From positions 4,340,001-4,404,000 of the forward strand of contig OY969111.1 in NCBI GenBank assembly GCA_963697975.1: a stretch of 64,000 nt of DNA, read 5' to 3'. This document shows, one piece after another, positions 35,731 to 43,922 of this stretch (its first letter is position 1; each line of letters begins with the position of its first letter). The notes beneath the pieces are model-generated. The model was given only the letters and a program-made list of their open reading frames with translations, ran no database searches and was not told where the DNA came from. This stretch comes from QHXM01 sp963697975. GTDB taxonomy: Bacteria; Acidobacteriota; Blastocatellia; Pyrinomonadales; Pyrinomonadaceae. The position numbers and the translations under genes were made by a program.

Positions 35731-36776
35731 AATGCTCCGCCTCCGGTCTGCGAATAGTCCGTCAGCGAAGTCTTATCGCCCAGCACCGCGCCCTGATGGA
35801 CGTTGACCGCGCGCCCGATGTGGCAGCCGCGACCGACAATCGCGTCCACAATCTGCGCGCCTGCGCCGACGCGCGTGTGCGCCCAGACGATTGCGTTCTC
35901 CACACGCGCTTTCTCTTCGATGTAGCAGCCGGGGCCAAGCACCGAGTTGATGATTTGCGCGCCGGGTTTGATGACGCAGTCGTCGCCGATCATCGAAAGC
36001 TCGTCAATCTCGGCAATCGTCGCCTCGTCAAAATTACCGCGCCGGTCTTTAATGTGAATCCGCCCGACGCGATCTGCGAGCAAATCCTGATGAGCTTGCA
36101 GGTAACGCTCGGGCGTGCCGATGTCAATCCAATAGGTGCGCTGCGGGATATGTGCGTAAAACTCTTCGCCGCGTTCAAGGAGGTTCGGGAAGAGACCGTA
36201 CTCGAAGGAATGATTCTCGCCCGCCGGAATGTAATCGAGCACCTGCGGCTCAAGGATGTATGTTCCGGCGTTGATGTTGTTGGTTGTAATCTCGTCCGGT
36301 TTCGGCTTTTCCAGAAAACGCGCCACGCGACCGTCAGGCTTGGTTTCCACCAGCCCGTAGGCGCTCGGATTCTCGACCGGGTGCAAGACAATCGTCGCCG
36401 TCGCTTTGCGCGCGGTGTGCTCGCGTATGACCGCCTTGAGATCGAGGTCGGTGAGAATGTCGCCGTTGAAGACGACCGTCGGCTCGCGGATTAATTCTTC
36501 GGCATACTTGTAAGCTCCGGCTGTGCCCATCGGCTGCGGCTCGACCGTGTACTTGAGATTGACACCGAAGTCCGAGCCGTCGCCGAGTTGCTGCTCGATC
36601 TTTTGCGGCTGGTAAGAGAGCGAGAGCGTAATGTCCTTGATGCCTGCGCGCCTGAGCGTGTCAATCTGGTAAAGCAGAAACGGGCGATTGCAGATGGGAA
36701 CAATTGGTTTCGGAGTGTAAACCGTCAGCGGTCTGAGCCTCGTGCCTTTGCCGCCCGCGAGAATGAGTGCTTGCAT
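35727..36776 (-). CDS. NDP-sugar nucleotidyltransferase (mannose-1-phosphate guanylyltransferase-like)
   Basis: A 349-residue protein from the ATG at 36776 (MQALILAGGKGTRLRPLT). The N-terminal Rossmann-like transferase has the GGKGTRLRP signature, PKPIVPICNRPFL and VFNGDILTDLD with a metal-binding Asp. The C-terminal 110 residues form a left-handed beta-helix of hexapeptide repeats (IGDDCVIKPGAQI, LGPGCYIEEKARVENAIV, VGRGCHIGRAVNV). This layout is shared by GDP-mannose and glucose-1-phosphate uridylyl/thymidylyl enzymes, so the nucleotide and sugar are not certain. The upstream extension of the frame translates a repeat arm. Confidence 0.88.
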   Translation of the reverse strand: MQALILAGGKGTRLRPLTVYTPKPIVPICNRPFLLYQIDTLRRAGIKDITLSLSYQPQKIEQQLGDGSDFGVNLKYTVEPQPMGTAGAYKYAEELIREPTVVFNGDILTDLDLKAVIREHTARKATATIVLHPVENPSAYGLVETKPDGRVARFLEKPKPDEITTNNINAGTYILEPQVLDYIPAGENHSFEYGLFPNLLERGEEFYAHIPQRTYWIDIGTPERYLQAHQDLLADRVGRIHIKDRRGNFDEATIAEIDELSMIGDDCVIKPGAQIINSVLGPGCYIEEKARVENAIVWAHTRVGAGAQIVDAIVGRGCHIGRAVNVHQGAVLGDKTSLTDYSQTGGGAL

Positions 36777-36784
36777 GATTGTTT

Positions 36785-36841
36785 TCAGTGATAAGTGATA
36801 GGTGATGGGTGATAGGGAAAAAGCGTCAGCCATCGCTATCT
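36785..36841. repeat. Degenerate TGATAGG-family element (one clear arm)
   Basis: CAGTGATAAG TGATAGG TGATGGG TGATAGG is present, but the opposite arm is reduced to CCATCGCTATC. It may be a decayed copy; it lies directly upstream of the nucleotidyltransferase start on the minus strand. Confidence 0.75.
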
Positions 36842-36925
36842 ATAAATAATGAACAACGTCGCTCTTGAGTCTAACACTCGCCAGCGAGGCTTATCAAATC
36901 ACTGTTTTTAGCGCGGGATGTTTGC

Positions 36926-36954
36926 TTGACACCTTGTAGTGAATGGTAAATAGT
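36926..36954 (+). promoter_or_regulatory. Possible promoter of the thiolase operon
   Basis: -35 TTGACA at 36926-36931. Downstream -10 candidates are TAAATA (15-nt spacing) or AATAGT (17-nt spacing). It stands before the repeat and about 115 nt before the thiolase start. Confidence 0.35.
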
Positions 36955-36955
36955 T

Positions 36956-37048
36956 ACTTGTAAATCGAAAACTCGTAAATCGTAAATCGTGAATCGTCAA
37001 TAGACGAACGGTTTTTCGATTTACGATTCACGATTTACGATTTACGTC
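36956..37048. repeat. Heptamer inverted repeat, TAAATCG family (thiolase leader)
   Basis: Left arm TAAATCG AAAACTCG TAAATCG TAAATCG TGAATCG TCAATAG. Right arm CGATTTA CGATTCA CGATTTA CGATTTA CG is the reverse complement. It lies in the 5' leader of the thiolase gene. Confidence 0.9.
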
Positions 37049-37066
37049 TTTTTCAGAGGTGCGAAC

Positions 37067-38257
37067 ATGTCGGAGAGAAGAGAAGCTGTAATTATCAGCG
37101 CCGTGCGAACGCCGACGGGGAAGTTTCAGGGTGCGTTGAAAGGTTTTTCCGCGACGGAGCTTGGCTCAATGGTCGTGCGCGAGAGCGTCAGGCGCGCTGG
37201 TGTTAAGCCGGAAGATGTTGACGAAGTTATCATGGGCTGCGTGATTCAAGCGGGCTTGGGACAGAACCCCGCGCGGCAGGCTGCGCTTCATGGCGGCATC
37301 CCGTTTGGCGTCTCCGCCGTGACGATTAATAAGGTCTGCGGCTCCGGGCTGAAGTCCGTGATGATGGCGGCACAGGGAATCCAGCTTGAAGATTCGGAAA
37401 TCGTCGTTGCGGGCGGAATGGAATCCATGACGAACGCGCCGTACCTGCTTCCGAAAGCGCGTGAAGGTTATCGGCTTGGCAACGGCGTGCTGGTTGACAC
37501 GATGATTAACGATGGCTTGTGGTGCGCCTTTGAGAATTACCACATGGGCAACACGGGCGAGGTCGTCGCCACACGCTACCACGTCACGCGCGAGGAGCAG
37601 GACGAGTATGCCCTGAACTCGCACCGCAAGGCGGCGGCGGCGATTAATGCGGGAAAGTTCAAGGACGAGATTTTAGCCATAGAGATTCCGCAGAAGAAGG
37701 GCGCGCCCCTCGTGTTGGACACGGATGAGTCCGTGCGTGAGGACACGTCGCTCGAAGCTCTGGCTAAATTGAAGCCCGCTTTCAAAAAAGAAGGCGGGTC
37801 GGTGACTGCCGGAAACGCGCCCGGTGTCAACGATGGCGCGTCGGCGCTCGTCGTCACTTCAATGGAACGCGCCCGCGCGCTGGGTGTTGAGCCGATGGCG
37901 CGCATCGTGGCACAGGCGACTTCAGGCATTGAGCCGGAATTGGTGATGATGGCTCCGGTCGAAGCGATAAGAAAAGTCTTGAAGAAGGCCGGATGGTCGC
38001 TGAGCGAAGTTGATTTGATAGAGTTGAACGAAGCCTTCTCGGTGCAGGCCATCGCCATCATCAAGGAACTCGATTTAGACCCGAACAAAGTCAACGTCAA
38101 TGGCGGCGCGGTCGCGCTCGGCCACGCCATCGGCCAATCAGGCTCGCGCCTGCTGACGACCATGCTCTACGAGATGAAGCGACGCGACGTGCATCGCGGG
38201 CTGGCTGCCTTATGTCTTGGCGGCGGCAACGCCGTTGCGATGGCGGTGGAACGGTAA
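37067..38257 (+). CDS. Acetyl-CoA C-acyltransferase (thiolase)
   Basis: A 396-residue thiolase. The nucleophile Cys91 is in INKVCGSGLKSV. NEAFSVQA (about 325) and GGAVALGHAIGQSGSR (about 345) carry the catalytic Asn/His. The C-terminal Cys is in LCLGGGNAVAMAVER, slightly different from the more common CIGGG. It condenses or cleaves acetoacetyl-CoA or longer 3-ketoacyl-CoA. The Shine-Dalgarno AGAGGTG precedes the ATG at 37067. The next gene is a 3-hydroxyacyl-CoA dehydrogenase, so the pair can serve beta-oxidation or acetoacetyl-CoA reduction. Confidence 0.93.
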   Translation: MSERREAVIISAVRTPTGKFQGALKGFSATELGSMVVRESVRRAGVKPEDVDEVIMGCVIQAGLGQNPARQAALHGGIPFGVSAVTINKVCGSGLKSVMMAAQGIQLEDSEIVVAGGMESMTNAPYLLPKAREGYRLGNGVLVDTMINDGLWCAFENYHMGNTGEVVATRYHVTREEQDEYALNSHRKAAAAINAGKFKDEILAIEIPQKKGAPLVLDTDESVREDTSLEALAKLKPAFKKEGGSVTAGNAPGVNDGASALVVTSMERARALGVEPMARIVAQATSGIEPELVMMAPVEAIRKVLKKAGWSLSEVDLIELNEAFSVQAIAIIKELDLDPNKVNVNGGAVALGHAIGQSGSRLLTTMLYEMKRRDVHRGLAALCLGGGNAVAMAVER

Positions 38258-38277
38258 CGAGACGCGAGAGGTTTAAG

Positions 38278-39141
38278 TTGGCGGAGAATACGTTTTCAAT
38301 CGAGACAATTGGCGTCGTCGGCGCGGGCGCGATGGGAAGCGGTATCGCGCAGGTGGCGGCGCGTGCCGGATACAAGGTTATCCTGCGCGATGTCAAAGAC
38401 GAATTCTTGCAGCGCGGAATGGCTGCCGTTGATAAGAGTTTGCAACGCGACGTTGATAAAGAGCGGCTCAAAGATGAAGAGAAGCGCGCCATCATGGAGC
38501 GCATTCGCACGGCGACCGCGATGGAGGCGCTCGCTGATGCCGATCTTGTCGTCGAAGCCGTCACGGAGGACGTGAACGTCAAGCAAGATGTCTTTCGCCA
38601 GCTTGATGAATTAACAAAGCCCGAAGCGATTCTCGCCTCGAACACTTCGTCAATTTCAATTACAAAACTCGGCGCGGCGACGAAGCGCCCCGGTCAGGTT
38701 ATCGGGATGCACTTTATGAATCCCGTGCCCGTGATGAAATTGGTCGAGATCATTCGCGGCATCGCCACCTCGGATGAGACTCACCAAATAGTTCACGACC
38801 TGACGCTGAAACTCGACAAGACGCCGCTCGAATGCAACGACATGCCCGGTTTCGTCTCCAACCGCGTGCTGATGCCGATGATTAACGAAGCCATCTTCGC
38901 GCTCTATGAAGGTGTTGCCACGCGCGAGAGCATTGACGGCATTATGAAACTCGGCATGAATCACCCGATGGGGCCGCTGACACTGGCGGATTTCATCGGC
39001 CTCGATGTCTGTCTCGCCATCCTGAATGTCCTGCACGACGGCTTGGGCGACCCGAAATACAGAGCCTGCCCGCTGCTTAAACGCTACGTTGACGCGGGCT
39101 GGTTGGGCAGGAAAACGGGACGAGGGTTTTACGAGTATTAG
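38278..39141 (+). CDS. 3-hydroxybutyryl-CoA dehydrogenase
   Basis: A 287-residue NAD(P)-dependent dehydrogenase. The chosen start is TTG at 38278 (MAENTFSIETIGVVG), which follows GAGAGG by a short gap and does not overlap the thiolase. Longer frames reach back into thiolase. Rossmann motif GVVGAGAMGSGIAQ; catalytic region NTSSISITKLG and GMHFMNPVPVMKLVEII (His in MHFMNP); C-terminal domain GFVSNRVLMPMINEA and LGMNHPMGPLTLADFIGLD, ending KTGRGFYEY. Works with the upstream thiolase. Confidence 0.95.
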   Translation: MAENTFSIETIGVVGAGAMGSGIAQVAARAGYKVILRDVKDEFLQRGMAAVDKSLQRDVDKERLKDEEKRAIMERIRTATAMEALADADLVVEAVTEDVNVKQDVFRQLDELTKPEAILASNTSSISITKLGAATKRPGQVIGMHFMNPVPVMKLVEIIRGIATSDETHQIVHDLTLKLDKTPLECNDMPGFVSNRVLMPMINEAIFALYEGVATRESIDGIMKLGMNHPMGPLTLADFIGLDVCLAILNVLHDGLGDPKYRACPLLKRYVDAGWLGRKTGRGFYEY

Positions 39142-39145
39142 TAAA

Positions 39146-39229
39146 ACAGTGATAGGTGATGGGTAATAGGTGATAAGAGAAAACGCTCTTTCCTATCACC
39201 CCTCACTTATCACTTATCACCCATCACTT
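39146..39229. repeat. Heptamer inverted repeat, TGATAGG family
   Basis: Left arm CAGTGATAGG TGATGGG TAATAGG TGATAAG; loop includes AGAGAAAACGCTCTTT; right arm CCTATCACCCCTCACTTATC and further heptamers. The next gene's ATG follows after one base. Confidence 0.93.
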
Positions 39230-39230
39230 T

Positions 39231-40484
39231 ATGAGGAGCGTCCAACACTATTGCCAGAAATGCCTGGCGGGGAATCCGCTGGGGCAGGAGTTGTGTGGGC
39301 GGTGCGGGACGCGTTTGATGCTGGTGGTCGAGCCTCCGGCGGCGCGTTATGAAGATGGCGGGATGATGCCGACGCACGAGGAGCATCTGTTGGAACGCGT
39401 CTCGGCGCTTGAGAACAGGCTCCTGCGCATGACCGATAAGCTCGAACAGACGCTCGACTTGATGCTGCGGCAGGCGAAAAACTCTTATCACGATCATGCC
39501 TTGATTGACACCATCATCACGGTTCTTGCCGAGTCGGGCGTGCTTGATGCGGCGAGGCTCAATAAGCTGTGGCGCGAACGCTGCCAGCAAGATAATGCCG
39601 AGCAGGAAACGGCGGCTCGCCACAAGCAGTTGCGAACGAAAATCATCTCGGCTTACAGGGGCACTGAGCCGTCGGCGTTTGAGCAGAGCATCAACGAAGG
39701 ATTCAATCTGCTGGGCGAGAAAGAGACCGCGCGGGGCTTTCAATCACTGGAGCGTGCCGCTGCCCTTCATCCCGGCAATGCCCAGCTACACGCCTTCATC
39801 GGCGAGCACTTTTTTGAGGCCAACAAGAACGCCTTAGCCCGTGATTATCTGGAGCGCGCGTTGGCCGCCGATTCGAAAAATGAGAAGACTCGTTTGTCGC
39901 TCGGCCTGGTTTGTGGCGACGTGGGCGAAGTCGAACTGGCGAAGAAATTACTGAAAGCGTCTATCCAATCGGCGGGCCGCTCGTTCGCCGCTCATTACGG
40001 GCTGGGCAGGCTGCTCGTCGCCGAAAGGAAGTGGGAAGATGCGCTCAAAGAGTTTAAGAGTGCTCTCCAAGCGCGGTCTTCGCCGGAAGCCCATTATGCT
40101 TTGGGGTGCGTCTATTACCAGCTTGATCGTCTTCGCCTGGCCGCGCGCCACCTTCGCAAAGCGATTGACGAAGATCGAAATTATACTGAGGCTTTTTACG
40201 TGCTCGGTCTTGTTCTCTCGCGTTTAGGAGAGACGGACGCCTCGCGCGCCGCCTTTCAGGTGGTCAGCGAAGCAGAGACGGATGAGCCTCATTACCGTTC
40301 ATCCGCCCGACGCATCCTGCGGACCGGTGAACTGCCCGCCAAGCCAAAGATTTTCGGGATTAACGGGGCGGCGACGAAAGCCCTGATTACGGGCGGAGAC
40401 AGGCGGCTGGCGCGCGTCCTGCGCGAAGCTGCGCTCGGTGCGTTTGCAGCCGAAACTGGCACGGCTTCTGCTCCCGCGCGTTGA
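39231..40484 (+). CDS. Zinc-ribbon and TPR repeat protein
   Basis: A 417-residue cytoplasmic protein. The N-terminus has a zinc ribbon (CQKC at about 8-11 and CGRCG at about 22-26). A coiled-coil helix follows (LLERVSALENRLLRMTDKLE, about 53-72), then about six TPR units from residue 155 to 365 (for example ARDYLERALAADSKNEKTRLSLG, HYGLGRLLVAERKWEDALKEF). No enzymatic motif. The ATG at 39231 stands one base after a heptamer repeat without a Shine-Dalgarno. Probably a scaffold or adaptor; function unknown. Confidence 0.75.
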   Translation: MRSVQHYCQKCLAGNPLGQELCGRCGTRLMLVVEPPAARYEDGGMMPTHEEHLLERVSALENRLLRMTDKLEQTLDLMLRQAKNSYHDHALIDTIITVLAESGVLDAARLNKLWRERCQQDNAEQETAARHKQLRTKIISAYRGTEPSAFEQSINEGFNLLGEKETARGFQSLERAAALHPGNAQLHAFIGEHFFEANKNALARDYLERALAADSKNEKTRLSLGLVCGDVGEVELAKKLLKASIQSAGRSFAAHYGLGRLLVAERKWEDALKEFKSALQARSSPEAHYALGCVYYQLDRLRLAARHLRKAIDEDRNYTEAFYVLGLVLSRLGETDASRAAFQVVSEAETDEPHYRSSARRILRTGELPAKPKIFGINGAATKALITGGDRRLARVLREAALGAFAAETGTASAPAR

Positions 40485-40565
40485 CTCTCGCCCGCTAACG
40501 GCTATAATAACGCCTTTTGCGCGCTCGTGGCAGAAAACGCCGGGCGTCGACAAGGTGGGTACGTG

Positions 40566-41087
40566 ATGCGAATTGAGCTTGATAAGCTGGAAAAGTCGGG
40601 TAACGGGTTCGCACACGTTTACGAGCCTGAAGAGATTGTGCTCGATGAAGAGCACGCCCGTTTGACCCGGCAGCCGGAAGTTTCGGGGCGCGTTAGCCGC
40701 AGCGGCCACGAAGTCAGGCTGCGAGGAAAAATCAGCGCGAGCGCCGAAATTGATTGTGACCGCTGCCTGAAAACAGTCGCCGTGCCTGTCGAGACGGAGT
40801 TCGATGTGACCTACGTTCCGACGGAAGATTACAAGCGAAGCGAAGCGGCGGAATTGCAGGAAGAAGATTTGAGTCTCTCTGTCTTTGACGGGGAGACAAT
40901 TGATTTAGACGAATTGGTTCGTGAGCAAGTGCTGCTGGCTCTGCCTGCGCGCGCCCTGTGCGGCGAAGAATGCAAAGGCTTGTGCCCCACCTGCGGCGCT
41001 GACAGAAACGCGAACCCGTGCGAATGCGAAAGCCGCGAAGTTGATCCCCGCTGGGCGGGACTAAAAGCAGTGATGGGTGATGAGTGA
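40566..41087 (+). CDS. YceD family (DUF177) protein
   Basis: A 173-residue protein from the ATG at 40566 (MRIELDKLEKSG), preceded by AAGGTGGG. The DUF177 layout is visible: CDRCLKTVAVPVETEFDVTYVP near 70-92, a basal strand-rich core, and the C-terminal Cys motif CGEECKGLCPTCGADRN (about 137-155) that may bind zinc. DUF177/YceD is linked to 23S rRNA/ribosome metabolism and is classically next to rpmF, as here. The last codons and the stop (VMGDE, TGA) lie inside the TGATAGG repeat, so the C-terminus runs into repeat sequence. Confidence 0.88.
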   Translation: MRIELDKLEKSGNGFAHVYEPEEIVLDEEHARLTRQPEVSGRVSRSGHEVRLRGKISASAEIDCDRCLKTVAVPVETEFDVTYVPTEDYKRSEAAELQEEDLSLSVFDGETIDLDELVREQVLLALPARALCGEECKGLCPTCGADRNANPCECESREVDPRWAGLKAVMGDE

Positions 41088-41149
41088 TAGGTGATAAGAG
41101 AAAACGCTCTTTCCTATCACCCCTCACTTATCACTTATTACTTATCACT
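41066..41149. repeat. Heptamer inverted repeat, TGATAGG family (yceD-rpmF junction)
   Basis: Left arm AGCAGTGATGGG TGATGAG TGATAGG TGATAAG; loop includes AGAGAAAACGCTCTTT, as in the element at 39146; right arm complementary. It overlaps the 3' end of the yceD-like gene. Confidence 0.93.
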
Positions 41150-41164
41150 ATTACCGGAGTTATT

Positions 41165-41350
41165 ATGCCTAATCCAAAACGTCGTCATTCTAAGGCTCGG
41201 ACGCGCAAGCGCCGGGCGCATGATGCTCTGCGCCAGCCGCAGACTTCCGTTTGTCCGAATTGCCAGGAGCCGCGCATGCCGCATCGCGTGTGCCCGAAGT
41301 GTGGTTTCTACAAAGGCCGTGAAGTAGTGCAAGTCGAAGAGTCAGCATAA
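41165..41350 (+). CDS. rpmF: 50S ribosomal protein L32
   Basis: A 61-residue ribosomal protein beginning MPNPKRRHSKARTRKRRAHD, with the zinc-binding CPNC and CPKC pairs (about 30-33 and 44-47), typical of the Cys-containing L32 form. The start is supported by CCGGAG a few nt upstream; the longer frame upstream is repeat sequence. Order yceD-rpmF-plsX-fabH is the classical arrangement. Confidence 0.96.
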   Translation: MPNPKRRHSKARTRKRRAHDALRQPQTSVCPNCQEPRMPHRVCPKCGFYKGREVVQVEESA

Positions 41351-41435
41351 GAGCGGTGATAGGTGATGGGTGATAGGTGATAGGAAAAACACGTTCTTTC
41401 CTATCACCTATCACTTATCACCTATCGCTGCTTTT
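41351..41435. repeat. Heptamer inverted repeat, TGATAGG family (rpmF-plsX junction)
   Basis: Left arm AGCGGTGATAGG TGATGGG TGATAGG TGATAGG; right arm CCTATCACCTATCACTTATC then ACCTATCGCTGCTTTT. The outermost AGCGG/CGCT pairing is visible. The right end CGCTGCTTTT equals that of the CAGTGGT-family element at 3691. Confidence 0.93.
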
Positions 41436-41447
41436 ATCACCGTCTTA

Positions 41448-42518
41448 ATGAAGCACGGGCATCATCAATTGACCGGCAAAGTCGTCGTGGACGCGATGGG
41501 TAGTGACCATGCGCCGCACGCGGAGATTGACGGTGCGCTCGCCGCCACGCGCGATCTGGGTATCGGCGTCATTCTTGTCGGGCAAACTGAAAGGGTCGAG
41601 CCGGAGTTGCGTCGCTGCGGCTGGCGCAAGCAGGGTGATCGCGGCATCGAGTTTGTCGAAGCCGAAGAGTTCATCGGCATGGACGAACCCGTTGCGACCG
41701 CCGTCCGCCGCAAGAAGAAAAGCTCTTTGAGAGTCGGGACAAAGCTCGTGACCGAGGGACGAGCCGACGGGTTCGTCTCGGCTGGCAACACGGGCGCGGC
41801 GATGGCGACCGCCAAGATGGTGATCGGCATGCTGCCCGGTGTGGACAGACCCGCGCTCGCGGCCATGATTCCGACCAAGGGACAGAAGCCGACCTTGCTT
41901 CTGGATGTCGGAGCGAACGCCGAGTGCAAGGCGTTTCATCTGGCACAGTTCGCCATCATGGGCGATGCCTACTGTCGCGCCGTGCTGGGGACAGTTAAGC
42001 CGAGCGTCGGACTGATGAGCATCGGCGAAGAAGAAGCCAAGGGAAACGATTTGACGAAAGAGGCGTTTCCGCTGCTCAGGGATTTGGGGAGTTTGAATTT
42101 CGTCGGCAACGTCGAGGGGCGCGACCTTTTCACGGGCGCGGTGGACGTGATCGTCACAGACGGCTTTACGGGCAACGTGATGCTCAAGCTGGCCGAGGGT
42201 TTGACCGAAGCCTTGCTCTCGATGATTAAGCGCGAGTTGATCGCCTCCGCCATGACGAGGGCAGGCGCGATGCTTGCCAAGCCAGCGTTTCGCAATATCA
42301 AGAAGCGGCTGGATTACGCGGAATACGGCGGAGCGCCGCTTCTTGGCATCCGGCAGATCGTGCTCATCGGGCACGGCAGCTCAAACGCCCGCGCGATTCG
42401 CAATGCCATCCGCAGCGTCAAAGAGTTCTCCGAGCAACGCGCCAGTGAGCAGATTGAACGCGGTATCAGTGAGACGAATGCGCGCGAGTACGCAGTAGCC
42501 GTGAATAGTAAATCGTAA
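41448..42518 (+). CDS. plsX: Phosphate acyltransferase PlsX
   Basis: A 356-residue enzyme converting acyl-ACP to acyl-phosphate for phospholipid synthesis. From the ATG at 41448 (MKHGHHQLTGKVVVDAMGSD) it shows VVVDAMGSDHAPHAEIDGA, VSAGNTGAAMATAKM, LLDVGANAECKAFHLAQFA, GNVEGRDLFTGAVDVIVTDGFTGNV (read in segments) and the C-terminal GAPLLGIRQIVLIGHGSSNARA. All are PlsX landmarks. The final residues VNSKS and the TAA stop are encoded within a TAAATCG-type repeat. Confidence 0.95.
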   Translation: MKHGHHQLTGKVVVDAMGSDHAPHAEIDGALAATRDLGIGVILVGQTERVEPELRRCGWRKQGDRGIEFVEAEEFIGMDEPVATAVRRKKKSSLRVGTKLVTEGRADGFVSAGNTGAAMATAKMVIGMLPGVDRPALAAMIPTKGQKPTLLLDVGANAECKAFHLAQFAIMGDAYCRAVLGTVKPSVGLMSIGEEEAKGNDLTKEAFPLLRDLGSLNFVGNVEGRDLFTGAVDVIVTDGFTGNVMLKLAEGLTEALLSMIKRELIASAMTRAGAMLAKPAFRNIKKRLDYAEYGGAPLLGIRQIVLIGHGSSNARAIRNAIRSVKEFSEQRASEQIERGISETNAREYAVAVNSKS

Positions 42519-42575
42519 ATCGTGAATAGTAGAAAGCGGGTTTTACTATTCACGATTTACGATTTACTATTTACG
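42501..42575. repeat. Heptamer inverted repeat, TAAATCG family (plsX-fabH junction)
   Basis: Left arm GTGAATAG TAAATCG TAAATCG TGAATAG; right arm CTATTCA CGATTTA CGATTTA CTATTTA. It overlaps the last codons and stop of plsX and ends just before the fabH Shine-Dalgarno (GAAAGG). Confidence 0.92.
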
Positions 42576-42586
42576 AAAGGATCGAA

Positions 42587-43573
42587 ATGGCAAAAATAAA
42601 TGCTGGCATCCTGGGAACGGGGCACGCTTACCCGGAAGGCATTCTGACGAATGCCGATCTGGAGAAGATGGTCGAGACCTCCGACGAGTGGATCACCTCG
42701 CGCACAGGCATCAAGCAACGTCGCAAAGCTGCACCGGGAGAGTACACCTCGCTCTTTGCCGTCAAAGCCGCGCGACAGGCGATTGAGCGTGCGCGCATTG
42801 ATCCGGCGGAAATCGATACCCTGATTTGCGCGACCGTCACCCCCGACCAGATTCTTCCCTCGACGGGCTGCCTGATTCAGGCAGAGCTTGGCGCAAACAA
42901 CGCCGCCGCTTTTGATATTGCCGCCGCCTGTTCCGGCTTCCTCTATGGTTTGACGATGGCGAACGGCCTGATTCGCACAGGTCAGTCGAAGCGCGCTCTC
43001 GTCATCGGCGCAGAAGTCCTGACGCAGTATGTGGATTACACGGATCGCTCGACGTGCGTTATCTTCGGCGACGGAGCGGGCGCAGCCGTGCTCGGGCCTG
43101 TGGAAGGTGAGCGAGGAATCATGGCAGCGCGAATCAGATCAGACGGGAGATTCGCCGAACACTTGTACGCGCCGGGCGGCGGAACTCGTCGCGGCTCGAC
43201 GGCAGAGACCATCGCCGCCGGAGAGCATTTCTTCAAGATGAAGGGCAACGAGTTGTTCAAAGTCGCCGTGCGCTCGATGGCGGACATTTCCCGCGAGGTG
43301 CTCGGTGAAGCAGGGAAGACCGCCTCAGACGTTGACCTCTTCATTCCGCATCAGGCAAATCAGCGCATCACGGATGCGGTAGCCCGTCAGTTGGACGTTA
43401 ATCTGGAGCGTGTTTATTCAAACATCTCGATGCACGGTAATACTTCGTCGGCTTCGATTCCGATTGCGCTGGACGAATGCGTCGAAGCGGGACGCGTCAA
43501 CGATGGCGATCTGGTCTTGCTGGCTTCATTCGGCGGCGGCGTCACCTGGGGCGGAGTTTTGATACGCTGGTAA
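42587..43573 (+). CDS. fabH: 3-oxoacyl-ACP synthase III (FabH)
   Basis: A 328-residue ketoacyl-ACP synthase III starting fatty-acid synthesis. The catalytic triad is visible: Cys115 (AAACSGFL), His in IPHQANQR (about 250) and Asn in HGNTSSAS (about 284). Also EWITSRTGIKQRR near 34-46 and the C-terminal LLASFGGGVTWGGVLIRW. The Shine-Dalgarno GAAAGG precedes the ATG. Between plsX and a small secreted protein upstream of fabD. Confidence 0.97.
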   Translation: MAKINAGILGTGHAYPEGILTNADLEKMVETSDEWITSRTGIKQRRKAAPGEYTSLFAVKAARQAIERARIDPAEIDTLICATVTPDQILPSTGCLIQAELGANNAAAFDIAAACSGFLYGLTMANGLIRTGQSKRALVIGAEVLTQYVDYTDRSTCVIFGDGAGAAVLGPVEGERGIMAARIRSDGRFAEHLYAPGGGTRRGSTAETIAAGEHFFKMKGNELFKVAVRSMADISREVLGEAGKTASDVDLFIPHQANQRITDAVARQLDVNLERVYSNISMHGNTSSASIPIALDECVEAGRVNDGDLVLLASFGGGVTWGGVLIRW

Positions 43574-43583
43574 ATAATAGAAG

Positions 43584-43922
43584 ATGTTGACGAGACGAAT
43601 CATTCACATCATCTTCGCGCTGGTTCTCTGCGGCAGCTTCGGTCTTGCCCAGAATAGCAGCGAGAAGTGGTTGCTGGTCGAAGTGACCGACGCGAGCGGT
43701 GAGCCTTTGAAGCGCGCCTGCGTCACGGTAGTTCCGAAAGAGGGCGAGATCGTTTTCCGCAATGCTGACTCTCGCGGGAGGGTTAAATTGAAGAAACCCG
43801 CGGCGGGGAATTACAGGGTCGTCGTCAAAGTTGACGGCTATGAGGCGCAGAAAAGAGAAGTGACAATCGGGTCAACGAGTGAGACGGTAGCTTTCACCTT
43901 GCAGGCGCGCGAAAACAGATGA
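43584..43922 (+). CDS. Small secreted carboxypeptidase-regulatory-like (Ig-like) protein
   Basis: 112 residues with a signal peptide (MLTRRIIHIIFALVLCGSFG, then LAQNS). It is a single beta-sandwich domain: VEVTDASGEPLKRACVTV, NADSRGRVKLKKPAAGNYRV and VDGYEAQKREVTI. This is the CarboxypepD_reg/PEGA-type pattern. Its stop overlaps the fabD ATG (ATGA), so it is translationally coupled to fabD. Such a domain is unexpected in a cytoplasmic fatty-acid operon; function unknown. Confidence 0.7.
   Translation: MLTRRIIHIIFALVLCGSFGLAQNSSEKWLLVEVTDASGEPLKRACVTVVPKEGEIVFRNADSRGRVKLKKPAAGNYRVVVKVDGYEAQKREVTIGSTSETVAFTLQARENR

Noticed and set aside
41370..41447. Extended N-termini of plsX, rpmF, acpP, thiG, nuoK, nuoE, nuoD and the downstream ABC ATPase
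   Set aside because: The extra residues (YHLSPIT-like peptides) are translations of the right arm of the heptamer repeats, which happens to be stop-free; internal starts match family lengths.
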